DNA from: Congeria kusceri
Lineage: Eukaryota; Mollusca; Bivalvia; Myida; Dreissenidae
DNA: 64,000 nt
NCBI GenBank assembly: GCA_027627225.1
Contig: CM051033.1
Location: forward strand, 45,654,016 to 45,718,015
Direction: 5' to 3'
Position numbers and translations under genes: made by a program. Shown piece by piece: positions 50,811 to 61,499 of the stretch (within the stretch, counting starts at the first letter, position 1; each line of letters begins with the position of its first letter). The notes under the pieces were generated by a model, which saw only the letters and a program-made list of their open reading frames with translations, was not told the DNA's origin and searched no databases.

Positions 50811-50853
50811 CTTCAATATGTGAACCTTGCTGAATTGAGATTTCTTCGCCATC
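50811..50853 (-). CDS. Split gene, exon 11
   Basis: A strong acceptor (TTTGCTTTTGTTTAG) and donor (GAAG/GTAAGA) enclose 43 bases. In phase with exon 10 it reads DGEEISIQQGSHIE. In another frame it reads MAKKSQFSKVHILK, and only that frame would join exon 12 in phase. The two possibilities suggest a lost base here, a missed exon, or two separate transcripts. Confidence 0.5.
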
Positions 50854-51027
50854 CTAAACAAAAGCAAATTTTATAACTCAGCAATTTGTCAATATAGGAG
50901 TATAATTAATTTAGCAAACAAATGATTCGTCTTTAGTTATTTTCGAATCCTTTAAATATTGTTGAATATTTTGTTTAACAAAGTAAGGAAAACTCTGAGA
51001 AATATTACTATAATTATGCTAACCTAC

Positions 51028-51062
51028 CATTGAGATGTAAATTTCACCGCCACTGTTTATTT
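51028..51062 (-). CDS. Split gene, exon 10
   Basis: 35 bases encoding INSGGEIYISM plus the joining glutamate, between acceptor GGATTCTACAG and donor AATG/GTAGGT. Phase fits exons 9 and 11. The frame is also open upstream to an ATG at 51,084. Confidence 0.5.
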
Positions 51063-51616
51063 CTGTAGAATCCGAATCGTGCATTTTTTAAGCAAACGAT
51101 TCCCGCATGGTTGATTCTGTACAGGTGAAGATACTTGTGAATACGTCCAAATTAATTCTGTAAATAATGTTTGTAAACATAGACACATCGTCCTGAAAAA
51201 AATTGTTTTCCGTGTAACGGACACTTCCTTTACAAACCGCCAAAGTAGCCCAGTCGTAATTTACCAAACAAAGCCCATGTTTTGTTGGCAAAATAGTTTT
51301 ATTAACAAGTCGGTACACATCATTAAGCATTGCATAAGAAATAAAAAAAAATGACTGATATGCAACAATGACTACCTTACCAGAGCTGTTAACCAAGATA
51401 ACCAAAACCACAGTGGCGGCGATATGGCATTAGAACGCTTAAGGGGTTTATGAGGGCCGGAAAGCTCTGTAGGTTGAGCACAAGGTCTATGAACAAGCTC
51501 TATGAACGAGATGTCCGGGCTAAGAGTCATTATACTAGTATGACGGAACACTGTTTTCATTATGTGAGGTTTAACTACAGAAAATTACTACGGGCAAACA
51601 CAAAAGCATAGCTTAC

Positions 51617-51676
51617 CGTTTCTTGCCATTGTGTTTGTGATCTGTTCCATTATTTGGTTTGATTGTTCTTGTGTTT
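51617..51676 (-). CDS. Split gene, exon 9
   Basis: 19 full codons, TQEQSNQIMEQITNTMARN, between an acceptor at TGTTGACAG and a strong donor (AACG/GTAAGC). Both edges fit: exon 8 leaves one base and this exon supplies two. An in-frame ATG just upstream of the acceptor (51,685) could start a separate shorter transcript. Confidence 0.5.
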
Positions 51677-52699
51677 CTGTCAACATAATCAGGTTAACAG
51701 TTTTCCATTGAGTAATAATATAAAATTTAAACGTAATATAACGAAATGAATCCCTGGTGAATGAACTTTGCCTTATTACAACACGCGCAATCTAGTTACG
51801 CTATTTTATGACGTTATTTTATGTTTTTCTTGTTATTTAGTATGTATTATTTCATATATTTGCAAAATAAAAATAAATACTGAGAAAAATAAAATATTAC
51901 GAAAGTGTTGAATAAAGAAAAATTTATTTGTTCGGCATGAAAACGTATGAACCACTCACCAAAGCCGGTGGCTCAAGTTTTCTAAAACTTGCTAACTTTG
52001 CTTAACTTTAGTAAACACTAATCTAGTAATCTCCGTGACGTCACCTCGTGTCAGAACCTGTGACATTTTGCGATCATGTAACTGTTTGAGCATTTATTTT
52101 GCACAGTTGACCATGGTGACATCGGTTGATTTAAGGGGATTTTGATTTTGTATTTGTTTATGAAATTTTACGACATATCTCCACTGAAAATACGTAAACT
52201 CGGACCTGTATCTACTTCCATGTACATTTTATTTTTATATTTCTTTTTGCCCGTAATAACTACATGTACTGCCATATACAATGAATGTATTACCCAAAAG
52301 TAAAGCATAAAATATTTCTCCTACTAAAAGTGAAAGGTACACAGCATATAGAAGGACCAAAACCCATTAAGTTCCGGATAATCATTTGGTCATCTGGGAT
52401 CTCATACACTCGCATTCTTAAAATATATTAACAGGTTGTTGTTACCACTATGCAATAACTAGTTTTTAAATCAATATAATTATGCAGTAGAATATCAGAA
52501 TTGGACATTTATATACACGGTTATAACTACTACTCAACCAATGCATGCCATCAGATATTGGCATTTTTTTTGTCTGTTTACATTAATCAAAATCAACGAA
52601 AATAGCCAATCGCATTTGGACCGTCGCTTGTCAATACCGTGTGCACACAATGTTTTACAAAAATAGTATATTTTTAGTTATTCATAAACATGTGCATAC

Positions 52700-54269
52700 C
52701 TATGTCAATGTTGTGAAGGAATCTTCCAACTTTTGTGACTTCTAATACGGCCGGAGGACACTGGTACACATTTCTGTTGATTGCATCACTATGTCCCATG
52801 TGGCTTTAAAAGGCACCCCTTTCCTGCTCGTCCGTTTTAAGTTGTGCATATTTGGTCGACACTCGATGACGAAACTTCGTTGCTGTTAACGTTTCTACCA
52901 AAGCCTTTGCACATATAATCCTGATGCTGTCGGACCCGATCACATGTTTGTCTGACAAATTCGTACATGGAAAAAGAAATTTGTTGTATTTGTTAACGCC
53001 ACCATCTTTCCTTATTTCTGGATCTGCAAGCATTCGCAAGCCTGGGATTGTATCTTCTGGAAAAAGAACAGGGACCAGACTTTCGTCCCTTTTGCCTGTC
53101 TGCTACGCGACTTTCATGGTTTTGAGCATTTTACGCTCCTGTTCTCATAGATCCGAGTCCGTAAACTTACCCAGCCATTCATCATTCTACGCTTCCTTCC
53201 ATTGTTCAAGAGTCAATCTACTGGGTTCTCCACCTCTTCTAGCATTAAATAATGTAACTCGACATAAAACTAAATTTCTGAGAAGTGTAAATTCGTCGTT
53301 GGAAATAAAATTGTATCTGTCTGTTGTTAGTTCTCTGAATTGATGTAGCACATACTTGGTTAACGTTTGTACGTCTTCCTCAACAGGTAACTCTTTTGGC
53401 TTCCTCGTTTCTGTCCGACTGAAAAATGCTTGGCCCTCCATTTCTCCGAATAAAATAGGCCAATTGTGTGCCAAGACATGGTGAAACCTTATGTGTTCAT
53501 TCGCTTTTTCATCTTTTCCCACGGATAGATATTTAAACTTAGCAAACTTCTTCATTGTATACCCTAGAGATAACTTCAAGTCATTTTTGGAGTCCTTACG
53601 GCTCTGCAAAACCTCTTTTAGAAATTCAAAATTGTCTCTAACAAACATTTCTGTGATGGATGTGCAGTCTTTATTCGTTCTATTTCTGTATATATCTTTG
53701 AAGTCCAAAAACAATTTTGCTAACTGTCTTAACATTGTCATAAGAGATTTTTTATTTTCAGCCTCTTTGCTCTGGTTACCGCCCTTTGCAATTGCCAAAA
53801 TCCTTCAAATGTATTTTATTTCTACACATGTTGCCGACACCATTGTCACGAAATCGACTCAAAATATTTGCCTGATAGTCTACGTATTTTTCACCAGTGT
53901 TTTCATATTGCAGGAGAGTAACATTTATTGCGCTTGATGACGCTTCTGAAACAGCTGAATGACATTTTTTCTTGTGTTTGTAAAAGGATGTATTTGATAA
54001 AAACGCTTTACACACTGAACATGTAACGATCTCATCATTGCCTTGTTTTCTTTCTTGAATTAAATCCTTTGTATTTCCATCTCTTATTTGTTTCATATTT
54101 GCTAGATATATACCCTTCGTTCTCAAACTGGCAAATGCATGATGTTGTTCTGGCTTTGGTAATTTCATTGCAGCAATTACTTCCTTTTCAGATGTATGCT
54201 GACTTTTCATATGATCAGGTAATTTGGCCGAAAAAAAACCACGAAATGGACAGGGCCGTTTAGGTTTCC
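52700..54269 (-). pseudogene. Split gene, exon 8: zinc-finger and tyrosine-recombinase-like domain
   Basis: A strong acceptor (TTCTTCTTTTACCAG) opens the exon and a donor (CATAG/GTATGC) closes it. The N-terminal part has CPFRGFFSAKLPDHMKSQH, a C2H2-like finger that has lost its second cysteine, and CSVCKAFLSNTSFYKHKKKC, an intact C2HC finger. The later part has the tyrosine-recombinase boxes: FNARRGGEPSRL (box I arginine), ATKFRHRVST (box II arginine and histidine, with threonine where the first H of HxxR is expected), and HMGHS followed by NRNVYQ (histidine and tyrosine nucleophile). One frameshift lies near 53,785. Stops are at 53,187-53,189, 53,145-53,147, 53,103-53,105 and 52,806-52,808. 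Such enzymes cut and rejoin DNA through the tyrosine; this copy could not make the full domain. Confidence 0.8.
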
Positions 54270-54419
54270 CTGGTAAAAGAAGAACAACCATGACACAATG
54301 CGGTGACACTAGATATTGGTTATTTTATGACGATAACACGTATCATGTTACAAATAATACTTATTCAAGTTAGCACTAAATAGTAGAGTATCATGAGACA
54401 AAAACAACTGGAACTTTGT

Positions 54420-54835
54420 CGCAGGAGTGACAAAGGGCCCCGAATGAAAGCTTGTTTGAAGATTGGGCCAGTAAGTTTTTTAAGTTATGGTAGGAAATGA
54501 AAATATATGTATTTTTGATAAAATTTTAAATCCCCATCTTAACGCACAACTACACGTTACCCTCAATAGAAGGAGGTGCGTTTACAAGGAATATTCTCTA
54601 TACAGTCAATAAAGGAAAATAATCAAAGCGCCAAGGAATTTGCGAATGGAGGAAGAACAATTGAAATCCTCATCTTAACGCACATGTTAAAGCACAATTA
54701 CAAATTACCCTCTACAATGAAGACAAATTTCAAGAAAATCCGTTATCGACTGAAAAAACGTAATAAATGTGGACGGACGGTCAGACGGACGGACAGAAGG
54801 ACGGATAGAAAACAATCTGCGGCGCCCTAATTATA
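54420..54835 (+). repeat. Degenerate interspersed repeat with a GGAC-rich end
   Basis: Two diverged copies share ATCYTCATCTTAACGCACA and TTACCCTCTA (about 54,532 and 54,668), followed by a run of GGACGGAC-type tetramers at 54,770-54,806 and CTGCGGCGCCC. This is the usual tail of another bivalve repeat family. It lies in the intron between exons 7 and 8 of the minus-strand gene. The frame across it is not a gene. Confidence 0.55.
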
Positions 54836-55048
54836 CCTGAGGTCAAGCTGCCTGCACAGTAATATGATATATGTCTTATATTAAAATATCACCGCGAAAA
54901 TACGTGTGTATGTGAAATTCTATTAGAAACAACTCGTTGTTTACATTTTCATATTGCAATGTGTATATTCATTTAGATGAAAGGATACAGTCTAAGATAC
55001 CCAAATGATATCGACATGATAGTCGGCAAAAGTACATGTATTTAGTAC

Positions 55049-55158
55049 CTTTTCTTTCTTTCTCTGATGCAGCTTCATTTTATGCGCTTCTGTCTGTCAT
55101 TGCTTTGCTCGAGTTGTTACTCTGCATATATGTTGATGTTGATGCTACTGCATCTTCA
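55049..55158 (-). CDS. Split gene, exon 7 with an in-frame stop
   Basis: The frame reads EDAVASTSTYMQSNNSSKAM and TDRSA, then TAA at 55,080-55,082, then NEAASEKERK up to a donor (AAAG/GTACTA). The single base left over joins GG of exon 8 to make glycine, so the exon fits the chain only if read past the stop. Either the stop is a disabling mutation, or a shorter protein of about 200 residues ends here without the recombinase part. Confidence 0.5.
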
Positions 55159-55282
55159 CTGCACCAAGAGATAGAAATAAATTATAAAAGCATATAGCAT
55201 GTGTTGTAAAAGCTTACTGCGATCTCAGTCATTGACACTAATGTCAGTATGACACAGTCATGAAAAACGTAACACTAGGTAC

Positions 55283-55375
55283 CTGGTTTTGCTCACGATC
55301 AATGTAATACTTCCATCGTCATGTTCGTCGTCAGATATTTGCTTCACAATGTACTGTTCTGTTCCAGTCTTTTCT
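55283..55375 (-). CDS. Split gene, exon 6
   Basis: 30 full codons, beginning EKTGTEQYIVKQISDDEHDD and ending TLIVSKT, between acceptor TTTTATTTAG and donor CCAG/GTACCT. The exon is acidic and hydrophilic in the middle. Phase agrees on both sides. Confidence 0.6.
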
Positions 55376-55726
55376 CTAAATAAAAGAAATATCTTTAAAA
55401 ACTGTTTTGTTTTAAACACGTACGAAACGTGTGTTTTATATAAGGGAGCAAAGGTTAGCATGAACATGCGTACATGTATGTAACATTCTTACTAACAGTA
55501 GGCAGTTACAGATTGCAATGGGTAATGTATAAAAAACAATGTTGCCACTATGTACCTTTACCATATGTACTGGTGTTAGATAATTTCAATTATAATACAC
55601 ACATATAAAGATCGTTTTACAAACATGGAACACGAGCGCCTCCATAGAGGTTTAAATCGCAGATAACTCATAGATGTTGAATAAATGACCCCTATATATT
55701 CATGCACATTTTAAAAACTATCTTAC

Positions 55727-55784
55727 CGTTTGGGTATATTTAGTTTTGTTTCATTAACGTCAAAGAAAATATCTGTACATAGGT
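55727..55784 (-). CDS. Split gene, exon 5
   Basis: The frame reads LCTDIFFDVNETKLNIPK, between an acceptor at CATCAATCAG and a strong donor (AACG/GTAAGA). A TGA upstream in the same frame means an acceptor must lie where placed, or nine bases later at GTACAG. The last two bases (CG) join the A of exon 6 to give arginine. Confidence 0.5.
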
Positions 55785-56101
55785 CTGATTGATGGAGACG
55801 TCAAGCCGTTAGATTCTCTCTAATCAGAGAAATGTTCGATAAGTGTCCGACGTGCTAACCGATGTGAAAAATACTAATACGTTCAAATGTTGCCAAAGAA
55901 ACGTTTTGAAGGTTCTCAAATTTAGATGATCGCAAAATGTCATATTTCCCAGACATGTAAAAATGTGTGAGTCACAGCGCGTTAACAAGACAACAATATG
56001 TATACAAAGATATCCGCAGACCAATAACAAACAAAAGTGTCAGAAATGTTTTTTAATTCATATTTTTTAACTGGCGGTTATAATTATATTCATACACATA
56101 C

Positions 56102-56153
56102 CGTGGGAAAAGTATTTCAATGAATGGTGTATATAGTTTATAGAGACAGAGTA
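56102..56153 (-). CDS. Split gene, exon 4
   Basis: 17 codons plus one base, YSVSINYIHHSLKYFSH, between an acceptor with a pyrimidine-rich lead (TTTTCATTTAACAGCTTTCAG) read at its last AG and a strong donor (CACG/GTATGTG). The leftover G joins the two bases of exon 5 to give an aspartate codon. Confidence 0.45.
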
Positions 56154-56422
56154 CTGAAAGCTGTTAAATGAAAATACAAAAATGCATCCAATTACTGTTC
56201 TTTACTGTTACATCTATGCTCACAACTGTGACACTATTCCAATGTGGCTGAGAATGGCAAAATTGTACAAATAACCAATCACCAGCCCAACAGTATTGTA
56301 CGCTAGCATTGTTCACTGGTTGCGAATTTCTTTACAGGTCAAAAAACAAACATAAAGCTATATTTTGTCAGAACGTTTTTATCCACCTCCATGCATTATC
56401 CTTTCTTCCATGTTATGAGTAC

Positions 56423-56485
56423 CTTTGCCACGTTTCCATTTTCAATTCCTTCTTCTCTTAGTCTCGCTAAGGTCTTCTTGAGTAT
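56423..56485 (-). CDS. Split gene, exon 3
   Basis: The exon has 21 codons, starting ILKKTLARLREEG and ending NGNVAK at AAG/GTACTC. The acceptor (ACATGGAAAAG) is weak. An ATG three codons upstream could also serve as an alternative start. The charged helix-like sequence suggests a short helical segment. Phase is 0 at both ends, matching its neighbours. Confidence 0.5.
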
Positions 56486-56636
56486 CTTTTCCATGTTATA
56501 CAATTATATGTAGGAACAAGTTTAATAAAGCTGCACATGTTTAGGAGCAACATTAATCAGTGCATTAATGCGAATGTATGTAATGTGAGATTCTTGAAAC
56601 GAACTAATTTTCGTACTGATCTCAGAAAAAATGCAC

Positions 56637-56795
56637 CTGTAAGACCAGCGGGAAAACCATATTCGTTGTCAATGGTTCATCTTGTGGCTCGATGTTTCTT
56701 CTTTCAGAGTTTGTTCCGTGCAGAACTGTTTGCCACATCAGAACCTTAGTGGTAAACAATTCTCGGAGGTTTCCTAGGTGATCCAAATACTGACA
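56637..56795 (-). CDS. Split gene, exon 2
   Basis: The exon has 53 complete codons between a good acceptor (ATATTTTCAG) and donor (CAG/GTGCAT). The frame begins CQYLDHLGNLRELF, continues KVLMWQTVLHGTNSERR and ends MVFPLVLQ. It is open throughout, with balanced amino-acid use unlike the AT-rich surroundings. No family recognised. Confidence 0.6.
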
Positions 56796-56988
56796 CTGAA
56801 AATATATGCGATTACACATACATTATACATTTCGTGACCGATATTTAAGACATTTGATCAATAAATCATACTTTGTAGAAATATCAAAATCAGTTATGGC
56901 GTTTATTTTAGGTCCTACAAGATATGTTTACAGGTAATGCTTTTTTAATAAATACAATATCATTTCCAGGTGTTAATATGTATATTAC

Positions 56989-57063
56989 CAATATAATAAT
57001 TAACTGTCCTGACAGTATACCCGGGTGGATCCTTTGCTTGGAGGATGTAGTCTTTTCAGCCAT
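56989..57063 (-). CDS. Split gene, exon 1 (start)
   Basis: ATG at 57,063 begins MAEKTTSSKQRIHPGILSG and the exon ends LIIIL at a donor GTAATA, after 25 full codons. This ATG was chosen because the exon joins exon 2 in phase. I saw no typical promoter element upstream. Confidence 0.5.
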
Positions 57064-57740
57064 CGGTGTCAGACGTTTGCGATATCAAAATAGAATAACG
57101 TATACTTTGTAAGTAACCTTTCGTGGAAAAATACATTATAGCAGTAACATGTTTGTATTGATTGAAACATAAATCGTAGATGTTGTGGATGGATTTTATT
57201 CTATAATAAATCATGTACAAAGCTGCATTTGCTATACCAATGCTGATTTCTAGTGTATGCACTTAATTTAATCCCATTTAAGGGACATTACGAAATAAAT
57301 GTAATAACATTTAGAAAGTAGATTTTAAATTATTATTTTTGTGTATATAAAAGAAAAAGAAACCATAAAAATGTAAGTTTGGTATAGTGAACAAATATCG
57401 TACTTAATTTTGGTTAAAGGGAATATGTCAACGCAAAATTGGTTTCCTATTGCACTATCAATGATATTAGATGATATAAATCGACTATAATAACACATAT
57501 ACATTAAATAAAGAACAAATAGTATAATAAAAATAAATTAGATGTTTCATTTTAAAAAATAAAAATAAACTAGAACACCGCTAGTCGAATGTTATGTGAT
57601 GAAATGACAGTAGACAGTAAGTTATCCCACTGCGCTAATCTGCTTTGTAAAAAACGTGTACGCTATGGTTATGTAAAATACTCGCAACTCTGATGTAAAA
57701 ACGTTAACAGTAAAGGGTCAAAATAACAACATCCATACAA

Positions 57741-57782
57741 GAAAAACACTGATGCAAAGCATCATGGGGCGCCGCACGTAGT
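57741..57782 (+). repeat. Inverted partner of 61,360-61,396
   Basis: GATGCAAAGCATCATGGGGC followed by GCCGCACG. The reverse complement of 61,360-61,396 is nearly the same, with one change in the core. The two copies face each other across 3.6 kb of AT-rich DNA. Confidence 0.6.
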
Positions 57783-60700
57783 TCAGAGCAACAAGTCAAT
57801 ACCTGTCTTATTGGCAAATTGATAAATTATTTTTACCGTTTTACAGGTATATTGCAATGCATAAGTATTCCTTGATTTGTAACAGAATGCAAATTAGTCA
57901 AGTCAGAATCGCCAAACAAAAATATCTATAACGAGGTAATATGCTCCTTTTGCACACAGGTGATCACGTATTTAAAGCATTAAATACTTATATAGCAAAC
58001 AAGTAAAATAAACAAAATGTGTTATATTTTAAAGTTAAAATGCCTTCACTGTTAATTAGCATCAATGTTTTATTCAAACGTGTCAGTGTTGAAAACTACT
58101 GACTATTTCTTTACACGCCGGCAAGCTTACATCCCATGCAATAACTACGTTGTAATTGAGGTCTCGTGCTTTCATTGAGCCAACGCGCAACAATTAATGG
58201 CAATATATTTCGCTTTAATACATATTCAAAATAACTGATGTATGCATAATAACTTATCATTAAGCAAATATTATAAGGTAACACTTCTCAGTTGTCTCAG
58301 CGACTTTGTGCACGTGTTTGTTAAAATAAAATACCAGTTCTCAAAACTAACCACTTTATATTATAAAATTAGTAAACATAAGTGTCCCATTGATCACGAC
58401 AAACACAAACTTAAGAACATGTAAAAGAAATGAATGACAAAATACTTTATTTCGAATACCGTTATTATTGAAATAATTATTATAAATTTTAAATGTATCT
58501 TATTAGTACAAGTAACTCGATATAATAACAACTCATCTATATTTTTAGATCATGCTTATTCGATCGCTATTTGTAGATCGGCTGATAATCACGAATGACA
58601 GTAACTCAAGTGCCACATATTTGTGTGTTTTTTTTCAACACTTAAATTGCAAAAAATAATTGTTTTCTTGTTATAAACATTCAAAGAAAAATCGACTATA
58701 CAAACACATATACATTAAATAAAGAATAATTTAAAAAAGATTGTTAAATAAATACAAACTCGATTACATCATGGACTTTTTTCGTCTCGACGAAGTGCAA
58801 GCGGAATGATAAAGTCGGGTTTTTCCAAATAATGCTAGCAACGATGTCAAAATTGGAAAGACCAACCACTCAGTCAAACCATTTTTATGCAGAATTTTGC
58901 ACTTATTCTTTAAAAAAATGAAATAAAAAATAAATATAATATTATGTGAGTGTTGGATAGCCGAGCGCTACCCTGTCTCGAGCCGAGCATGATAAACTTG
59001 AACTTTTTCCAACACTCAGATAGTATCTATATAAACGTTTCAGCGCCAAAACCGATATGCTCACCGCGACCTGTGAAAAATACAAGGATTAGCAATTAAT
59101 GTAATGCTATTTCGTTTAAATACGTATCGAAAGTGTTGGCGAAAGCGGAAATATTACATTTTCTTTAAACGTGTAGTTCAATACAATGCCCAGTTCCACT
59201 CAGCAAGTTGGTGTTTCTAAACATTAAATATAAAACCGCTCCTTTTATATGCTTCCGGTAAGACTCATCATGCGCGGCGCCAAACATAAATTTTAAATCG
59301 TCTATTTTCCAATGGTTGCAATGATAAACGTTTAACACGTTATGAGTAAAAGAAGAACTATTTATTCACAAAACGTTACACTTTTATCGGCGTAGCTGCT
59401 TAAGATCACATTGACCTCGATTTCTTGCAATAATTATGCAGCGAGAAAATTGAATGCCAATAGCATTGGGCAAATTTTTAATTTTAGGGAATGCAAACTT
59501 TCAACAATGCTTTAATGTATACCAATAACGGTTGCATACTTCTGGGGATTAACATTTACATAATTGTTTTAATAAGCGGTTCAAATAAAGTTATAAACAT
59601 ATCTCCGATATATACTCTAAAACTGAACATAATTATGAACAATTTTTATCACTGTAGGTCATGATCAGAATGTTATATTCATTCACATAATCAGCTAATT
59701 ATTTTGTTTAGCCTACATAAAAGGCGCGCTCTATAAATAGCAATTTCAATGCTACAATTCACGGGGACCACAGTCGGTCACAACGTAAAATGTTGCCTGT
59801 TGAGCTCGCGCCACGGCTGCCTGTCAATAGTATTGAGGTTTCTCGTGACAAGCACAAAATACAAAGTGGTAAATTTCTCGTATTTTTCTGATAAATAAGC
59901 AAAAAATATTAGAAAATTTGATGGAGCTTATATTTCCTTTTATTGTATCATTGTGTAAAAATAATATTTTACGTTGTAACCAACTTGGGTTCCCAATAAT
60001 TATTATATCGAGTACAACACACTCCAGCAGGTGAGTGAATTATTATAAAAATAGCGACCAGGTGTGTTAATACAAACGCATCAATTAGCGTCAGGAGAGT
60101 CCTAAATCCGAGATTTTTAATAAATGGGGAATTTAAATTTATAAACTTACTATTCATGTTAATTTATATTTGAATTGTGGTTACGTTTTATTAAGAATTA
60201 TTTATAATTGCATAGTAGATGTTATTCAATCAATAAAAATGTTAAACATCTATGTGGTGAAAGAAATCTCGTAATACGTCGAAATGTTACTCTAACTTGT
60301 TTTGCCGGAGTGAGCTTTATCTTTCTTGTTTCCATCGCCTGTGAAATAAATGTACATTGTAAATACTTAATTAACAACTGTGTATACATTTAATACAGTT
60401 TGACTTGCCGAATTTTCTTTTAATTTATAATGCCCAACATGATCAATATGTTTTTGTAATGCAGGATGTATCAATTATGTTAAAATACTTGCAACACCTT
60501 TGCAATCATCCAGAAAATCATACAATACAAATAATAATGAGTGTAGAATTTCTATTTATAAATACACCATGTATGTTTATTTGAATAGCAGTTTCATTAC
60601 GAATTATTTGGAATTACATTTTTCTCTTAACTTCTGTACAGATGCAAGATCGTCTGAAGCATCGAAATACATCGTTATTTAATTCCAAACATTGGAACAT

Positions 60701-60982
60701 TTCATTTAATTATGGTTAGTTTTACTTTATGTTCTTATTATAAGTTCATTGTTTACTATTATAATTATACGCACAAACATTTGTTTTGAGTATCATTAGT
60801 CAAATCATTATTTTCATGTGATGAATGTGTCCAGTCGATTGTTTTTATTTGGTATACATAGACTAAATAATTGTTTGACAGCTCACTTGTACTCATTCCC
60901 GGTATTGCATGTCGGAAAAATCTTAAAATATACATGTTTACGTAAATTGTTTAGATTATACAAGTATCATTGATGAAAAACA

Positions 60983-61320
60983 TGAGGTGGTAAGATAATT
61001 TACATAACAATGGAATTTATCTTAAACATAAGTTTTTTCTTCATAGTTTCGTGTTTCTAAAGTAGCCTTACAATAACAGCACAAGGATAAAATGGGTTTA
61101 CTGTTTTTTCTAACCACATCATGCATATTGACTTTAATTTAATGTTTGCTTCATGCGGTGGTAAGATCATTTAAATTTACGGACATTACATAACAATGGA
61201 ATTTATATTTAACATAAATCACAGTTTTGTGTTTCCAAAGTAGTTATTTAATAACAGCCCCAGGATAAAAAGTATAATGTATTAATAACTCTAGAATGAA
61301 AATGTACTTTAATTTAATAC
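60983..61320 (+). repeat. Two-copy tandem duplication, about 170 bp
   Basis: GGTGGTAAGAT, ACATAACAATGGAATTTAT and TAACAGCMCMAGGATAAAA occur in order near 60,986-61,090 and again near 61,156-61,270, with clear divergence. Confidence 0.7.
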
Positions 61321-61359
61321 ATGGTTCCCAATGCTCGTTACGCTTTAAGTTTGCTTTCG

Positions 61360-61396
61360 TACGGCGCCCTATGATGCTTTGCATTCTTGTTTTCCT
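61360..61396 (-). repeat. Inverted partner of 57,741-57,782
   Basis: CGTACGGCGCCCTATGATGC followed by TTTGCATTCTTGTTTTCC, the reverse complement of the copy near 57,760. GC content is much higher than the surroundings. Confidence 0.6.
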
Positions 61397-61499
61397 TGAA
61401 TGCTCATAAAATTGTTACACATATGTAAATAAATACACTTAAAATATTCATGCACATCTAACTGAACAACCTTTAACCAGTAACTTATCACATTAGAAG

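Larger units (their letters stand above)
47490..57063 (-). pseudogene. Split gene with zinc-finger-like and tyrosine-recombinase-like domains, probably inactive
   Basis: Thirteen putative exons with GT..AG borders lie in order on the minus strand. Eleven of twelve junctions keep the reading phase; only exon 11 to 12 does not. The protein would start MAEKTTSSKQ (57,063). Its N-terminal third, from exons 1-7, is of no family known to me. Exon 8 (52,700-54,269) carries zinc-finger-like motifs and a tyrosine-recombinase-like domain. Exons 9-13 form a tail ending at 47,490. Damage seen: a TAA in exon 7, and a frameshift near 53,785 plus four in-frame stops in exon 8. The zinc-finger plus recombinase layout recalls a multicopy animal gene family possibly derived from Crypton-like elements. 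That is memory plus inference. A living gene with different splicing, or a transposon copy, remains possible. Confidence 0.6.
57064..61339. other. AT-rich sequence without recognised genes
   Basis: No splice-consistent coding segment was seen. Small repeats present: a direct repeat (ACACATATACATTAAATAAA) near 57,492 and 58,702, a tandem duplication at 60,983-61,320, and one half of an inverted pair at 57,741-57,782. Confidence 0.45.

Noticed and set aside
51088..51411. Minus-strand open frame of 107 codons
   Set aside because: It lies in the intron between exons 9 and 10 of the split gene, has no recognised motif and does not join in phase. It may be chance.
52924..53343. Plus-strand open frame of 139 codons, and another at 53,491-53,937
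   Set aside because: They lie antisense to the recombinase-like exon, whose minus-strand motifs are convincing. The plus-strand translations show no domain.
54576..54830. Open frame of 84 codons
   Set aside because: It consists of an interspersed repeat and its GGAC-rich tail.
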